64,000 nucleotides of DNA from Candidatus Iainarchaeum sp. GTDB taxonomy: Archaea; B1Sed10-29; WALL01; JAGHAM01. Under the pieces are notes generated by a model. That model saw only the letters and a list, made by a program, of their open reading frames with translations. It had not been told where the DNA came from and did no database searches. The stretch lies in NCBI GenBank assembly GCA_021161465.1, contig JAGHAM010000004.1:1-64000 (forward strand), given 5' to 3'. Position numbers and translations under genes: made by a program. Of the stretch, positions 1 through 8,063 are shown in pieces; positions within the stretch are counted from its first letter, which is position 1; the number at the start of each line of letters is the position of its first letter.

Positions 1-2
1 AG

Positions 3-1559
3 TGCTGCGTTGATGTCAACAGCGATGGCCAGATAACTCTTGAGGACTCTGAGCTCATAGCAAATTACACTTTGGGAAGAACCAACTGCTTCCCAGCTGG
101 CTACTCCTGCAGCGCGAGGGAGAACTGCGACAACAACAAAGATGACGATTGTGACGGGCTTATTGACTGTTCTGACGATGACTGTGAAAGCAGTTCTTCT
201 TGTGTTTCTGTGACTGAGTATAATTGTGTTGATGGTTTGCCTGCTCCCCCAAGGAGGATTGGTGACGTTAATGGTGATGGGAGCATTACTGTTGAGGATG
301 CTCAGATAATAACTGCAGTGAGTTCGGGTGATGCTGTTATAACTGATGATAATTGTTGTGCTGACGTGGATGCTGACGGAGATGTTGACGATGATGATGC
401 ACTCCTTGTATCTAACTTTGGGTCGAGTGGCTGTTTCCCTGCAGGTTATTCTTGCGCGGTTAAAGAGCTTTGTTTTGATGGCATTGACAATGACTGTGAT
501 AACTTTACGGACACGGTAGATTCAGATTGTTGTTCAAATTACGGATGTGCTGATTTAAATGGTGATGGGATTGTAGATGGAGCTGACTATTCCTTGCTTC
601 AAAGTAAAATGGGACAAGATGCCTCTGTTTATGACATCAATGCTGATGGTGTTGTTGATAATACTGATTTGAATTTTGTTAGTTCCCACATTGGTGACTC
701 AACACAGTGCTCACAGATGAAAAAGTGCCCTGATGTGCGGCCTGATGGGACTATTGACCTTTTTGATGTGACTACCCTTGCGAGTCACTATCCCAGCTGT
801 GCAACTCATGGCCCATACAGCAGTGCAGTTGACATAACCAATGATGGTAACATAGACAATGGTGATTTCTTAGCTTTGTTTGAAGCTTTGGGTAAAGATA
901 GGTGTTCTATTTCTCAATGTATAGAGTCAACTGAAACAAATTGTACCGATGGCATCGACAACGATTGTGATACCTTTATTGATTGCAACTCAGAAAACGA
1001 AGACCCAGACTGTAATTGTCCCCCCGGGCCTACATCATCTATTTGTCTCTATACATCTGTGAATCAGGTGACTTATGATACTTCTAACCAAGAGTATTCT
1101 ATCAGTCCTGAGCCCCCAAGTATATCGGTTGGTAACCTTGGTGGTGTGCAAATAATCAGGGGGTTCATACGATGGGATATCTCTTCTATACCCGATGATG
1201 CTACAATCACCAATGTTAATTTCACTTATTATTGCCCTAGGCGCTCTGGTGTTTGGGGGTTCATCAAAGAGATGACTAATGACCCGGCATATGCCCTTGA
1301 TGAAGATGTGTTCAATGATTGTGGAGATGGGCCTACTTATGGAGGTGGCGCGAATATCTTTCCAATAGAAGGAGCTAATAACCAAATCGTACTAAATAGC
1401 GATGCAGTTTCAAAACTTCAATCTCAGTTAAGATATAATTGGTTTGCCATTGGTTTAATATCCTCAGATGAAAGTTTGGCTGATAATGGATATACCATAG
1501 AAAGAGATAGTGGTCATGGAGATCTTACATCTAAATTATGTGTTGGGTATGTTGCTTAA
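3..1559 (+). CDS. Secreted dockerin-repeat / MopE-motif protein with C-terminal DNRLRE-like domain (5' end outside window)
   Basis: The frame is open from the first bases of the window, so the N terminus is missing; the TTG at 72 is internal. About 518 residues are visible. They hold at least six dockerin-like calcium loops (for example DVNGDGSITVEDA, DLNGDGIVDGADY, DITNDGNIDNGDF). Between them lie three Cys-rich DGIDNDCD-type motifs of the putative metal-binding MopE class. The last ~170 residues (RGFIRWDISSIPDDATIT onward) resemble DNRLRE/CBM96-type beta-sandwich domains seen in extracellular proteins. The role is probably cell-surface or secreted, with Ca2+-dependent folding. No cohesin is visible nearby, so a cellulosome role is not implied. 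The domain calls rest on motif recognition. Confidence 0.8.
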   Translation, partial: CCVDVNSDGQITLEDSELIANYTLGRTNCFPAGYSCSARENCDNNKDDDCDGLIDCSDDDCESSSSCVSVTEYNCVDGLPAPPRRIGDVNGDGSITVEDAQIITAVSSGDAVITDDNCCADVDADGDVDDDDALLVSNFGSSGCFPAGYSCAVKELCFDGIDNDCDNFTDTVDSDCCSNYGCADLNGDGIVDGADYSLLQSKMGQDASVYDINADGVVDNTDLNFVSSHIGDSTQCSQMKKCPDVRPDGTIDLFDVTTLASHYPSCATHGPYSSAVDITNDGNIDNGDFLALFEALGKDRCSISQCIESTETNCTDGIDNDCDTFIDCNSENEDPDCNCPPGPTSSICLYTSVNQVTYDTSNQEYSISPEPPSISVGNLGGVQIIRGFIRWDISSIPDDATITNVNFTYYCPRRSGVWGFIKEMTNDPAYALDEDVFNDCGDGPTYGGGANIFPIEGANNQIVLNSDAVSKLQSQLRYNWFAIGLISSDESLADNGYTIERDSGHGDLTSKLCVGYVA

Positions 1560-1610
1560 GGCCTACTGTAAACCAATAGTTATTTATTCGGTTTTTCTGT
1601 ATGTTTTTCC

Positions 1611-1970
1611 ATGCAAAAAGCAATATCAGAGATAGTATCTTTTGTAGTCATAATAACAATTGTGCTTGCTAGTGCGGTTTCTATTTACTATTGGATTGAG
1701 GGCAGGAAAACCCCACACCTTGATGAGGAGGAATTGGAGATAAGCGCTTATGCCATAAATTCAACAGCAATTAGGGTGATGAATCGAGGCACTGAAAACT
1801 CAACAGAGCTGACAGCGATGAACACCAGTGTTGGACCATGCACGTTTAGTTCTTCAACAATTCTTCAGCCAGGAGTTCCAGTTAGGTGTTCTCTTTCAAG
1901 TCCTGTCCCAGATGGAACCAGTGTGGTTGTTTACGGGCCCGGCATAAAGGCAACACAGGTGAAATTCTAA
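1611..1970 (+). CDS. Archaeal type IV pilin-like protein
   Basis: This is a 119-aa protein with a short polar N terminus (MQKAISEI) running straight into a ~22-residue hydrophobic helix ending IYYWIEG. That is the arrangement of archaeal class III signal peptides processed by PibD/FlaK-type peptidases (PF07790-like pilin N-terminal domain). The remaining ~90 residues are a small Thr/Ser/Asn-rich beta-type domain with two cysteines. An AT-rich promoter (ttatttatt) lies just upstream. No assembly ATPase or platform protein is in the window, so it may be an orphan pilin or a pilin-like anchor. Confidence 0.7.
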   Translation: MQKAISEIVSFVVIITIVLASAVSIYYWIEGRKTPHLDEEELEISAYAINSTAIRVMNRGTENSTELTAMNTSVGPCTFSSSTILQPGVPVRCSLSSPVPDGTSVVVYGPGIKATQVKF

Positions 1971-1973
1971 TCC

Positions 1974-2120
1974 TTATGTTAGCCCTATTATAAGAAGAGT
2001 AATGCCTATCAAAAAGAAGAAGGCTGGAACCACCCAAATCAGACCGAAGAACGTTGTTGAGAACGCCAAGAAAAGCATGGCGAAACCAGATGCAATCATT
2101 GTATCTGTATCTTCTTTCAT
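1974..2120 (-). CDS. Small two-helix membrane protein
   Basis: This is a 48-aa reading frame with an acidic N terminus (MKEDTDTM) followed by two hydrophobic stretches (GFAMLFLAFSTTFFGLIW and PAFFFLIGITLLIIGL) separated by a proline turn. It is divergent from the gene at 2173, with a short inverted repeat (gtgtt...aacac, 2121-2141) between them. It is too short for homology-based naming; the clean hydrophobic pattern is the evidence that it is real. Confidence 0.5.
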   Translation of the reverse strand: MKEDTDTMIASGFAMLFLAFSTTFFGLIWVVPAFFFLIGITLLIIGLT

Positions 2121-2172
2121 GTGTTAAATAACTTGAAACACATTTAAATAACTTTATCCCTTATTGTTAGAT

Positions 2173-2595
2173 ATGTGTAAATTAGTCCTGGACAGCAAGC
2201 TAGTAAGAGCCCTATCAGCGCTTGGCGGGCGGAATCTAGTCAAGACCACTGAGATATTGGCTGGCAGCTTGGCTGCCTTCATGGATGGGAAGTTATCAAG
2301 TGATGGTTCGGAAGTGCACATAATCCTGCCGAAGAAGGATATTGTCTTCAAGCCGAAGCAGGGAAAGCCAGTATTTGATGGAAAGTACTATGTATACCAG
2401 CAGGGTGAGGTGGTTGTCCTTTCAAAGGAAAAGACACTCGAGCAGATTAAGCAGCTTTTATTTGAGATAGCCAGTGAGAGGAAACAGTATTTGCTCTCCA
2501 GGTACACAAGTGAGGATATTGAAAGATATGGAATCTCAACAGATTATGTCTTGAAATTGGATGATGAAGTAAAAAAACTGAAGATAGAAACGTAA
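2173..2595 (+). CDS. Hypothetical protein, 140 aa
   Basis: Unrecognised family. I chose the ATG at 2173 over the TTG at 2164 because the TATA-like tttaaataa at about 2142-2150 suits a near-leaderless start. The protein is soluble. Its N-terminal part is helical (ALSALGGRNLVKTTEILAG), the middle is beta-rich (VHIILPKKDIVFKPK) with a repeated Y/V pattern, and the C terminus is a charged helix rich in Glu/Lys. It is followed after 37 nt by tRNA-Gly on the same strand. Confidence 0.6.
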   Translation: MCKLVLDSKLVRALSALGGRNLVKTTEILAGSLAAFMDGKLSSDGSEVHIILPKKDIVFKPKQGKPVFDGKYYVYQQGEVVVLSKEKTLEQIKQLLFEIASERKQYLLSRYTSEDIERYGISTDYVLKLDDEVKKLKIET

Positions 2596-2747
2596 TCAAC
2601 AAAAATAAGAAGTTTTATAACTGTTAGATTGTGCGCCAGTAGTCTAGTTTGGTAGGACTTAGCCCTCCCAACCACCCCTTTTGCTAACGCAAAAGCGTTG
2701 ACGGAAAAGGGTTGAGGTGAGAGGCTACGACCCGGGTTCAAAAAGAA

Positions 2748-2823
2748 GGGTTGCACCCTTTCTAAACCTGCATGGGGATGGAATATCATCCGTATCCCGA
2801 TTGTAGGAAGATTGGTTGCACCA
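2748..2823 (+). repeat. Intron repeat block A, copy in tRNA-Gly
   Basis: This 76-nt segment, from GGGTTGCACCC to GGTTGCACCA, is identical base for base to the reverse complement of 53033-53108 in the T-loop intron of tRNA-Ile. It contains one complete CCTGCA-hairpin-GTAGG module. Confidence 0.95.
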
Positions 2824-2896
2824 AAGGGGTTTCACCCCCTTTACCCCTGAGAGGACATAGGTAAATCTTATGTCCGCTTGTGGGGAGGGTTGCACG

Positions 2897-2968
2897 CGTT
2901 CTAGACCTACAGTCTAGAACGAATCTCTAAACCTGCAGGGGTGGCATAAAGCCACCCGATACGCAGGA
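2897..2968 (+). repeat. Intron repeat block B, copy in tRNA-Gly
   Basis: This 72-nt segment contains the palindrome GTTCTAGAC...GTCTAGAAC and a CTCTAAACCTGCA module closing in ACGCAGG. It matches the reverse complement of 52948-53019 in tRNA-Ile at 69 of 72 positions. The three differences fall in the tip of the GGTGGC/GCCACC hairpin. Confidence 0.95.
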
Positions 2969-3075
2969 TGGAGGTTGCAAGCATTTGAGCATTTTAGACC
3001 TATGGTCTTGATGACTCTCTAAACCTGCATAGGATTGCTATGCAATCCGTCAGGTGAAATTCCCGGCTGGCGCAC

Positions 3076-3990
3076 TTATCTCATCGCTTTCTTAGCATTA
3101 AGCTTGTTGGGATTGACTAATGTGTATACACTAATTTCTCTGCGTCCCACTGTGCCCCTGAGCCCCTTCCGTGGTTTTTCCTCAAGCACTCTTTCTCTTT
3201 TCAATCCAAAAGAGGAGGGGTTCAGCTTAAATTCAGTAATTAAATCAGTTATCAGAAACCCACCTTTTTTGAGTCCATATACTATGTTAGCTAGAGCTGC
3301 TGCACCAAATTCTCTGGCATGTTGCAGATTTTCAGATAGTTTCCTAGCTTGCTCCTCATTGATTGTTAGCCTAATTGGTTCCCCGGCTTGTATCCTCCTT
3401 ACCTCTTTTGAATACTCCAAGAAATCTTTTTTGCTTTTGAATAAGAAACTCTGATGGAGGTTTATACAAATGGCAAGGTCTGCTTTTTCAAGTGGGGCTG
3501 ATACAACTATGTCCTGCTTACCTGCTCTTATGGGGCCATTTCTATTCGGTAGTAGCTCTGGTGGAATATCCATCGCATAAACAGATACTGCCTTTACCTT
3601 GCCTGCTAGGTTCACCGTTTTCTTGCCTAACTCCTTTTTTTCAATCTCTGGAAAGAAGTTTTTCAAATATTCTTTAGCTTCATCTTCTACAGCTAGTTTG
3701 ATTTTCTTAGCTCTCAGGGATTTTATGTTCTCCGTTTTGATATCGAAAATGTTTATCCTGTAATTTTTACCCTTTAGCACATTCGCTATTTCTAGATGTT
3801 CTGTCGGGTGGAACCCCTCACTTTGGCCTCCAGAACCAAATATATGCACGATTGGCTCTTTTGGAAGCGGAAGTTTTTTTAGTTCTTTTATTACCTTCCT
3901 GTTCCTACCAAAATAAGTGGTTGGAGATGCGAAAGTCTTTCTTCTCACTCTCTCCCGTATACCTTTCTCTATAAGCTCTCCTTCCGGCAT
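3076..3990 (-). CDS. Putative SAM-dependent methyltransferase-like protein, 304 aa
   Basis: Residues ~50-90 read VHIFGSGGQSEGFHPTEH followed by INIFDI. This resembles a Gly-rich nucleotide or SAM-binding loop of a Rossmann fold (CheR-like wording is only a guess). A later stretch (DIVVSAPLEKADLAICINLH) looks like the acidic/hydrophobic strand of such folds, and GFLITDL resembles a post-motif III strand. The ATG at 3990 is preferred to the TTG at 4002, because a tatttaat box lies upstream. The gene ends one base beyond the mature tRNA-Gly 3' end, so the two are convergent and nearly abutting. Confidence 0.55.
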   Translation of the reverse strand: MPEGELIEKGIRERVRRKTFASPTTYFGRNRKVIKELKKLPLPKEPIVHIFGSGGQSEGFHPTEHLEIANVLKGKNYRINIFDIKTENIKSLRAKKIKLAVEDEAKEYLKNFFPEIEKKELGKKTVNLAGKVKAVSVYAMDIPPELLPNRNGPIRAGKQDIVVSAPLEKADLAICINLHQSFLFKSKKDFLEYSKEVRRIQAGEPIRLTINEEQARKLSENLQHAREFGAAALANIVYGLKKGGFLITDLITEFKLNPSSFGLKRERVLEEKPRKGLRGTVGRREISVYTLVNPNKLNAKKAMR

Positions 3991-4035
3991 TGGAACCAAC
4001 AATCATTAAATACTTGCGTTTCTTAATAAAAGGTT

Positions 4036-4563
4036 ATGGGAATTTCAAATCTAATTTATGACTCCTGGATGAAGGATGCGCAATACAAGAAATATAGTGG
4101 GATATTACCAATGCTCAAGCGCGCTGGTGTGCAGTTTGGCAAGATGCTTGATGTTGGCATTGGCACTGGTTTATTTGAGGATTACCTTAAAGGTCAAGGC
4201 GCCAAATTCGATGCGATAGGCATAGAGCCAGACGAGAAGATGAAAAGGGAAGCGGAGAAGAAGGGTTACAAAGTTACCGTTGGGACTTCGGAGAGCTTGC
4301 CATTTGAGGATTCAACTTTTGATTTTGTGGCTTGCATCGATGCTCTCCATCTAGCAAAGGATAAAAGGAGAGCCATAACGGAGATGCTCCGTGTGCTGAG
4401 GCCGAGAGGGTTTTTGCTTGTGTCGCATTTTTGTAACACATTCAACGCTGGGGAAGTCACTAAAACTCTCGAGTCGGCTACTGAAGGGCTGAATATCGTT
4501 GACAAGAAGATGGTCGGCCAGAATGATGCTGAGCTTGCCGTTGCATTTCTCATTAGGAAGTGA
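4036..4563 (+). CDS. Class I SAM-dependent methyltransferase
   Basis: The protein is 175 aa. Motif I is DVGIGTGLFEDYL (about residues 36-48), followed by the acidic residue of motif II (AIGIEPDEKM), motif VACIDALHLAKD and the post-strand LRVLRPRGFLLV. This is the Methyltransf_11 layout. It is compact, and no substrate-recognition domain is seen, so the substrate is unknown. Its TGA overlaps a GTG of the next frame; the following gene most likely starts at ATG 4569, giving a two-gene unit. Confidence 0.8.
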   Translation: MGISNLIYDSWMKDAQYKKYSGILPMLKRAGVQFGKMLDVGIGTGLFEDYLKGQGAKFDAIGIEPDEKMKREAEKKGYKVTVGTSESLPFEDSTFDFVACIDALHLAKDKRRAITEMLRVLRPRGFLLVSHFCNTFNAGEVTKTLESATEGLNIVDKKMVGQNDAELAVAFLIRK

Positions 4564-4568
4564 CACCA

Positions 4569-4988
4569 ATGGGAAGGCCAGTACAAAGAAAGAAACAGGT
4601 AATTCGTGATGGAGTCATAATTTACGATATTCCAGAGCTAAATCTAGATGAGGATACCCGGAAGAAAGTTAAAGAAGTCCTTGAATGGCATGGAAATGAG
4701 CTTCTGAGAATAACACGAGAAATGCACGATGAGATATCTAAAGTTAAGAAAAAGAGTTGGCAGGAGCATATGCGTGTTCAGTCTGAAAAGAGGCTACCAA
4801 GAACGAAAGAAGTTGAACTTCACAACAAGCTTGTGGAGAAACTGAATTCAATTAACCTTGGTGAGGAAAATCTGCGTAGGTTACGGGTTTTTCTAAGGGT
4901 TCATACTAACCATGCCATTGGCGAGGTATATACTATCTTTAAGAGGGGTTACAAAAAGCCAGAAAGATTTGAAATAAGGATGAAATAA
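4569..4988 (+). CDS. Hypothetical protein, 139 aa
   Basis: Unrecognised. It is a basic N terminus (MGRPVQRKKQVIRDGVII) followed by a mainly helical, highly charged protein. It starts 5 nt after the methyltransferase stop, so the two are probably co-transcribed, and it may be a partner or substrate of that enzyme (inference from position only). It is convergent with the M24 peptidase gene. Confidence 0.6.
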   Translation: MGRPVQRKKQVIRDGVIIYDIPELNLDEDTRKKVKEVLEWHGNELLRITREMHDEISKVKKKSWQEHMRVQSEKRLPRTKEVELHNKLVEKLNSINLGEENLRRLRVFLRVHTNHAIGEVYTIFKRGYKKPERFEIRMK

Positions 4989-5008
4989 CTTCTGGTGCTT
5001 AATCCTAC

Positions 5009-6043
5009 TCACCATAGAATCCTGAAACCCTTGGAGGTTAACACACCAGTGTGCTCCAGCCTTGCTCCCCCAATACCAGGTATAGCGAGACCTGGCTCAA
5101 TTGTGAAGACCATACCTTTCTCTAGAATGTCTTTGCTTTCACTGCTTAAGCTTGGGTATTCGTGGATGTCAAGTCCAACACCATGACCAAGTCCATAGGG
5201 CCAGTATTTTGCGTATTTCCCGAAGAACTTGTTGGTTGCTTCGTAGAGTTCTCCTGCAGTCATCCCAGGCTCTACTATGTCGCGACCAAGCGCGTTTGCT
5301 TGCTCGACTAGCTCAAGGAGCTCTTTTTTCTTTGCGTTGGGCTTGAGACAGTAACTACGTGTAAAATCAGAGCAATAACCGTTCCAGCGCGAGCCCGTGT
5401 CAACTATAACGGTGTCCGTTGGCTTTATCCTCTTCTCAGTTGCTCCAGTATGCACCAGCAAGGTGTTCCTTCCTGAGGCGACTATTGGTTCAAATGCCAG
5501 CCCCGCGCCCTTGCGATAGTAAAAACTTGTGATGTCTGCGAAGATATCGCGTTCACGCTTTCCCTCCTGTATGCCATCTTCCGCAATTCTAAATGCTCTT
5601 TTGGTTATCGCGGCTGCCTTTCTCACAGCCTTCAGTTCTGTCTGGGTTTTAATTGCCCTAATCAACGAAAGCTCCTTGCTGACATCAACCAGCTTTGCAC
5701 CAGGCAGATATTTCCTCAGCCGTTTTCTAACGCGTTTGAGTGCGTTTACACTAAAATAGTCTCCGTTAAATCCTATCCTCTTTCCCCCGGCTTTGCCCAT
5801 AAGCTTGTAAGCTGTTTCCCGTTCTTCTCTTTTGTATTTCCTGACAGATGCTTTCTGGTTGTAGTCCCCTACAACAACAAAAGGAGACGAGTTAAATTGC
5901 CAGTAGAAGACTCCGGAAACAATAGCATCCACACCAGCGTAATACTGGATGTTCCTATCAGGGTTGTCACCACTGCTTGCAATCAGCAGTGCATCACATT
6001 TGCCTTCAAGCTTCTCGCGAGCTTTCTTTAGAGTGGAGTTCAT
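5009..6043 (-). CDS. M24 family metallopeptidase (Xaa-Pro dipeptidase/aminopeptidase type)
   Basis: The 344-aa protein has an N-terminal creatinase-like domain (about 1-130) and a C-terminal pita-bread catalytic domain. All five expected metal ligands are visible: Asp in VDTGSRWNGY and Asp in CSDFTRSY, His in GLGHGVGLDIHEYP, Glu in FTIEPGL and Glu in ARLEHTGV. The length and two-domain form fit Xaa-Pro dipeptidases (PepQ-like) rather than methionine aminopeptidase. It probably acts in cytoplasmic turnover of proline peptides. It is divergent from the malic enzyme gene. Confidence 0.88.
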   Translation of the reverse strand: MNSTLKKAREKLEGKCDALLIASSGDNPDRNIQYYAGVDAIVSGVFYWQFNSSPFVVVGDYNQKASVRKYKREERETAYKLMGKAGGKRIGFNGDYFSVNALKRVRKRLRKYLPGAKLVDVSKELSLIRAIKTQTELKAVRKAAAITKRAFRIAEDGIQEGKRERDIFADITSFYYRKGAGLAFEPIVASGRNTLLVHTGATEKRIKPTDTVIVDTGSRWNGYCSDFTRSYCLKPNAKKKELLELVEQANALGRDIVEPGMTAGELYEATNKFFGKYAKYWPYGLGHGVGLDIHEYPSLSSESKDILEKGMVFTIEPGLAIPGIGGARLEHTGVLTSKGFRILW

Positions 6044-6121
6044 AGTCTTTTTTTAGTGCTGGATGTTATTAGTCTTTTCGTTAGGCATAAGAATAAAATT
6101 ATGGTTGTCCACAATACAGCC

Positions 6122-7381
6122 ATGGCAGCTATAGCAAAATTTACCAAAGAGGAGGCACTTGATTACCACAAGAACAATTTTCCTGGGAACGGGAAGATAG
6201 AGGTAAGGAGCAAGGTGCCAGTCCAGACTTTCAAGGATTTGACTTTAGCTTATACGCCTGGTGTTGCAGAGCCGTGCAAGGAGATTCACGCTAACCCAGA
6301 TTTAGTTCACGACTACACGACAAAGGATAACATGGTGGCAGTTGTCACTGATGGAACTGCAATACTTGGGCTTGGTGATATTGGTCCAGAGGCTGGTCTT
6401 CCTGTTATGGAGGGAAAATCCGTCCTGTTTAAGAGCCTGGCTGGCGTTGATGCATTCCCTATTTGTCTTTCAACTAAAGACCCCGATAAGATTATCGAAA
6501 CTGTTGAGTATCTCGCCCCATCGTTTGGTGGGATAAACCTGGAAGATATATCAGCTCCGAGATGCTTCTATGTTGAGGAAGAGCTCAAGAAGAGGATGGA
6601 TATACCTGTATTCCATGACGACCAACATGGCACTGCCGTGGTTACTCTCTCAGGGCTCTTAAACGCGCTGAAGCTTGTTGGGAAGAAGATTAATGAAATA
6701 AAGGTTGTATTTAGTGGGGCTGGAGCCGCGGGAATTGCGTGCTCAGAATTCTACATGAGCGCTGGTGTGAAGGACCTGATAATCTGTGACAGCAAGGGCA
6801 CAATCTATGATGGAAGAGAGGAAGGTATGAATCCATATAAGGAGAAGATAGCCAAGGTAACGAACAAGGAGGACGTTAGAGGAAACCTTGCGGATGCTAT
6901 GAAGGGGGCAGATGTGTTTGTTGGTGTTTCCGCGCCGGGAATAGTGACCGAAGATATGGTCAGGTCCATGGCTGACGACCCGATTATTTTTGCATGCGCG
7001 AATCCCGTTCCTGAAATCATGCCAGAGAAAGCATTGAAGGCAGGGGCCAAAGTTGTCGCCACAGGCAGGTCTGACTATCCAAACCAGATAAACAACGTGC
7101 TTGGCTTTCCTGGAATCTTCCGTGGGGCCTTAGATGTCAGAGCCAGTGACATCAATGAGGAGATGAAGTTTGCTGCAGCCAGGGCTATAGCTTCATTGGT
7201 GTCCGAAGACGAGCTGAGGCCAGATTATATAATCACCACTCCAATAGATAAGCGAGCAATGCCAGCTGAGGCAGCGGCAGTTGCTGAGGCAGCTATGAGA
7301 ACCGGTGTGGCACGGCTAAAGGTTGACCCGGAGGAAGTTGCTGAGAGAACCAGGAAGTGGAGAACCCTGGAGCTGGAATGA
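6122..7381 (+). CDS. Malic enzyme (NAD(P)-dependent, oxaloacetate-decarboxylating)
   Basis: This enzyme carries out oxidative decarboxylation of malate to pyruvate. It is ~419 aa, the short prokaryotic form without the phosphotransacetylase domain of MaeB. The substrate domain contains LAYTPGVAEPC, VTDGTAILGLGDIG and the metal-binding FHDDQHGTAVV. The nucleotide domain has VFSGAGAAGIA and later CANPVPEIMPE. ATG 6122 is preferred because a TATA-like aataaaatt at ~6092 would give a leaderless message; ATG 6101 is possible. The product would feed pyruvate and reduced cofactor into central metabolism. Confidence 0.92.
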   Translation: MAAIAKFTKEEALDYHKNNFPGNGKIEVRSKVPVQTFKDLTLAYTPGVAEPCKEIHANPDLVHDYTTKDNMVAVVTDGTAILGLGDIGPEAGLPVMEGKSVLFKSLAGVDAFPICLSTKDPDKIIETVEYLAPSFGGINLEDISAPRCFYVEEELKKRMDIPVFHDDQHGTAVVTLSGLLNALKLVGKKINEIKVVFSGAGAAGIACSEFYMSAGVKDLIICDSKGTIYDGREEGMNPYKEKIAKVTNKEDVRGNLADAMKGADVFVGVSAPGIVTEDMVRSMADDPIIFACANPVPEIMPEKALKAGAKVVATGRSDYPNQINNVLGFPGIFRGALDVRASDINEEMKFAAARAIASLVSEDELRPDYIITTPIDKRAMPAEAAAVAEAAMRTGVARLKVDPEEVAERTRKWRTLELE

Positions 7382-7440
7382 GGATGGCTTGAACCCTTAA
7401 AGAGCTTGGCAAAAACAGAAGTACTAAATTTATTCCAAAA

Positions 7441-7735
7441 ATGCTTAACGGAATTGAGCTACAGATAGAGCATTATCTCGATGAATTCCCAGGAGATGAG
7501 CCAATAGAGAAACCATGGGAAGCTGTAAAAAAAGCCTTTATCGATCCAATTTACAAAACAAAGAGTGAAGGAAATAAGAAAGGTATGGAGAGAATATACT
7601 AAAGACAGTAATTGGAAAGGGCTAATTAAAAAATTAAGTGATTTTTCACTCGAAAAGGGCGTACATAAGAAAACCCCAATTGAGCCTTTTGATAAAACAA
7701 AATTAAAATTGGTGGCAATTGACTTCATTTCTTGA
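7441..7735 (+). pseudogene. Small orphan gene interrupted by a frameshift
   Basis: From ATG 7441 the frame reads about 38 codons of good coding sequence (MLNGIELQIEHYLDEF...). It then leaves frame near the A-rich run at 7553-7565. The next frame continues as ...VKEIRKVWREYTKDSNWKG... to a stop at 7733-7735. The total length is 295 nt, one more than a multiple of three, so a single-base change would restore a ~97-aa protein. It could be true decay, an assembly error in the A run, or programmed slippage. The family is unrecognised. Confidence 0.5.
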
Positions 7736-7788
7736 ATTCAGGATCCTGTTTCACTCAAACTTTAAAAGGATAAGTTAAATGTAAAATT

Positions 7789-7992
7789 ATGGTCCAATAC
7801 GAATTCTGTTTGAATTTCAATGGCATAAGGCGTATAGAACCAAAAGGTGTCAAATATGGCAGGCCTATCGAAGACTCGTTTGAAGAGATAAATTGTCCTT
7901 ATTATTTGGAGAAAGGAGTTGCTGGATTAATGGGAATGAACCTGGACTTTCTCACTCTCGACGGTGAGAAAACCAACAGGACAACAATCTAA
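7789..7992 (+). CDS. Hypothetical protein, 67 aa
   Basis: Unrecognised small soluble protein (MVQYEFCLNFNGIRRIEP...). A TATA-like tttaaaagga about 25-30 nt upstream of the ATG fits a leaderless message. It contains two cysteines. It lies between the frameshifted orphan and the DUF4382 lipoprotein. Confidence 0.45.
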   Translation: MVQYEFCLNFNGIRRIEPKGVKYGRPIEDSFEEINCPYYLEKGVAGLMGMNLDFLTLDGEKTNRTTI

Positions 7993-8063
7993 CGAAAAGA
8001 TATTTAAACCCCATATACCCAACTAAATATGGCTCAAGTTAAGTTACAAAAAGGTGAATCAAT

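Larger units (their letters stand above)
2743..3060 (+). other. T-loop (59/60) intron of tRNA-Gly, 318 nt, modular
   Basis: The intron contains several hairpin modules with a common form: TCTAAACCTGCA, then a strong hairpin, then a GCAGG-type closing strand. Modules lie around 2761-2807 (closing in GTAGG), 2925-2967 (closing in GCAGG) and 3016-3055 (closing in CAGG). Links of the type GGGTTGCACCC connect them. No plausible protein frame, and so no homing endonuclease, is visible. Two blocks (2748-2823 and 2897-2968) recur in the tRNA-Ile T-loop intron. Confidence 0.85.
2633..3074 (+). tRNA. tRNA-Gly (CCC) with two introns, one of 318 nt in the T-loop
   Basis: Acceptor strands GCGCCAG (2633-2639) and CTGGCGC (3067-3073) pair perfectly, with A73 at 3074. 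D-stem is GTCT/GGAC. Anticodon stem TAGCC/GGCTA (2660-2664 / 2723-2727) encloses loop CT-CCC-A, giving anticodon CCC at 2667-2669. A ~51-nt intron (about 2671-2721) sits at the canonical 37/38 site, with a CACC/GGTG central helix typical of bulge-helix-bulge introns. T-stem CCGGG/CCCGG (2732-2736 / 3062-3066) is split after A59 (2742) and resumes at T60 (3061). Removing both introns leaves a regular 73-nt tRNA. Exact splice points are uncertain by 1-2 nt. A TATA-like ttttataa lies just upstream. Confidence 0.9.

Noticed and set aside
72-1559. Start of the first gene at TTG 72
   Set aside because: The same frame is open and clearly dockerin-like from base 3, so the real start is upstream of the window.
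2544-2789. Open frames on either strand through the tRNA-Gly gene and its introns
   Set aside because: They overlap tRNA exons and repeat hairpins, have no homology or start signals, and disappear as chance frames.
2743-3060. CRISPR-like array or insertion element in the long tRNA introns
   Set aside because: Repeats are hairpin modules of unequal spacing without unique spacers, there is no cas gene or transposase, and the inserts lie precisely within tRNA T-loops.
2743-3060. Homing endonuclease gene inside the large introns
   Set aside because: No frame in the 318- or 321-nt introns encodes a LAGLIDADG-like or other plausible protein.
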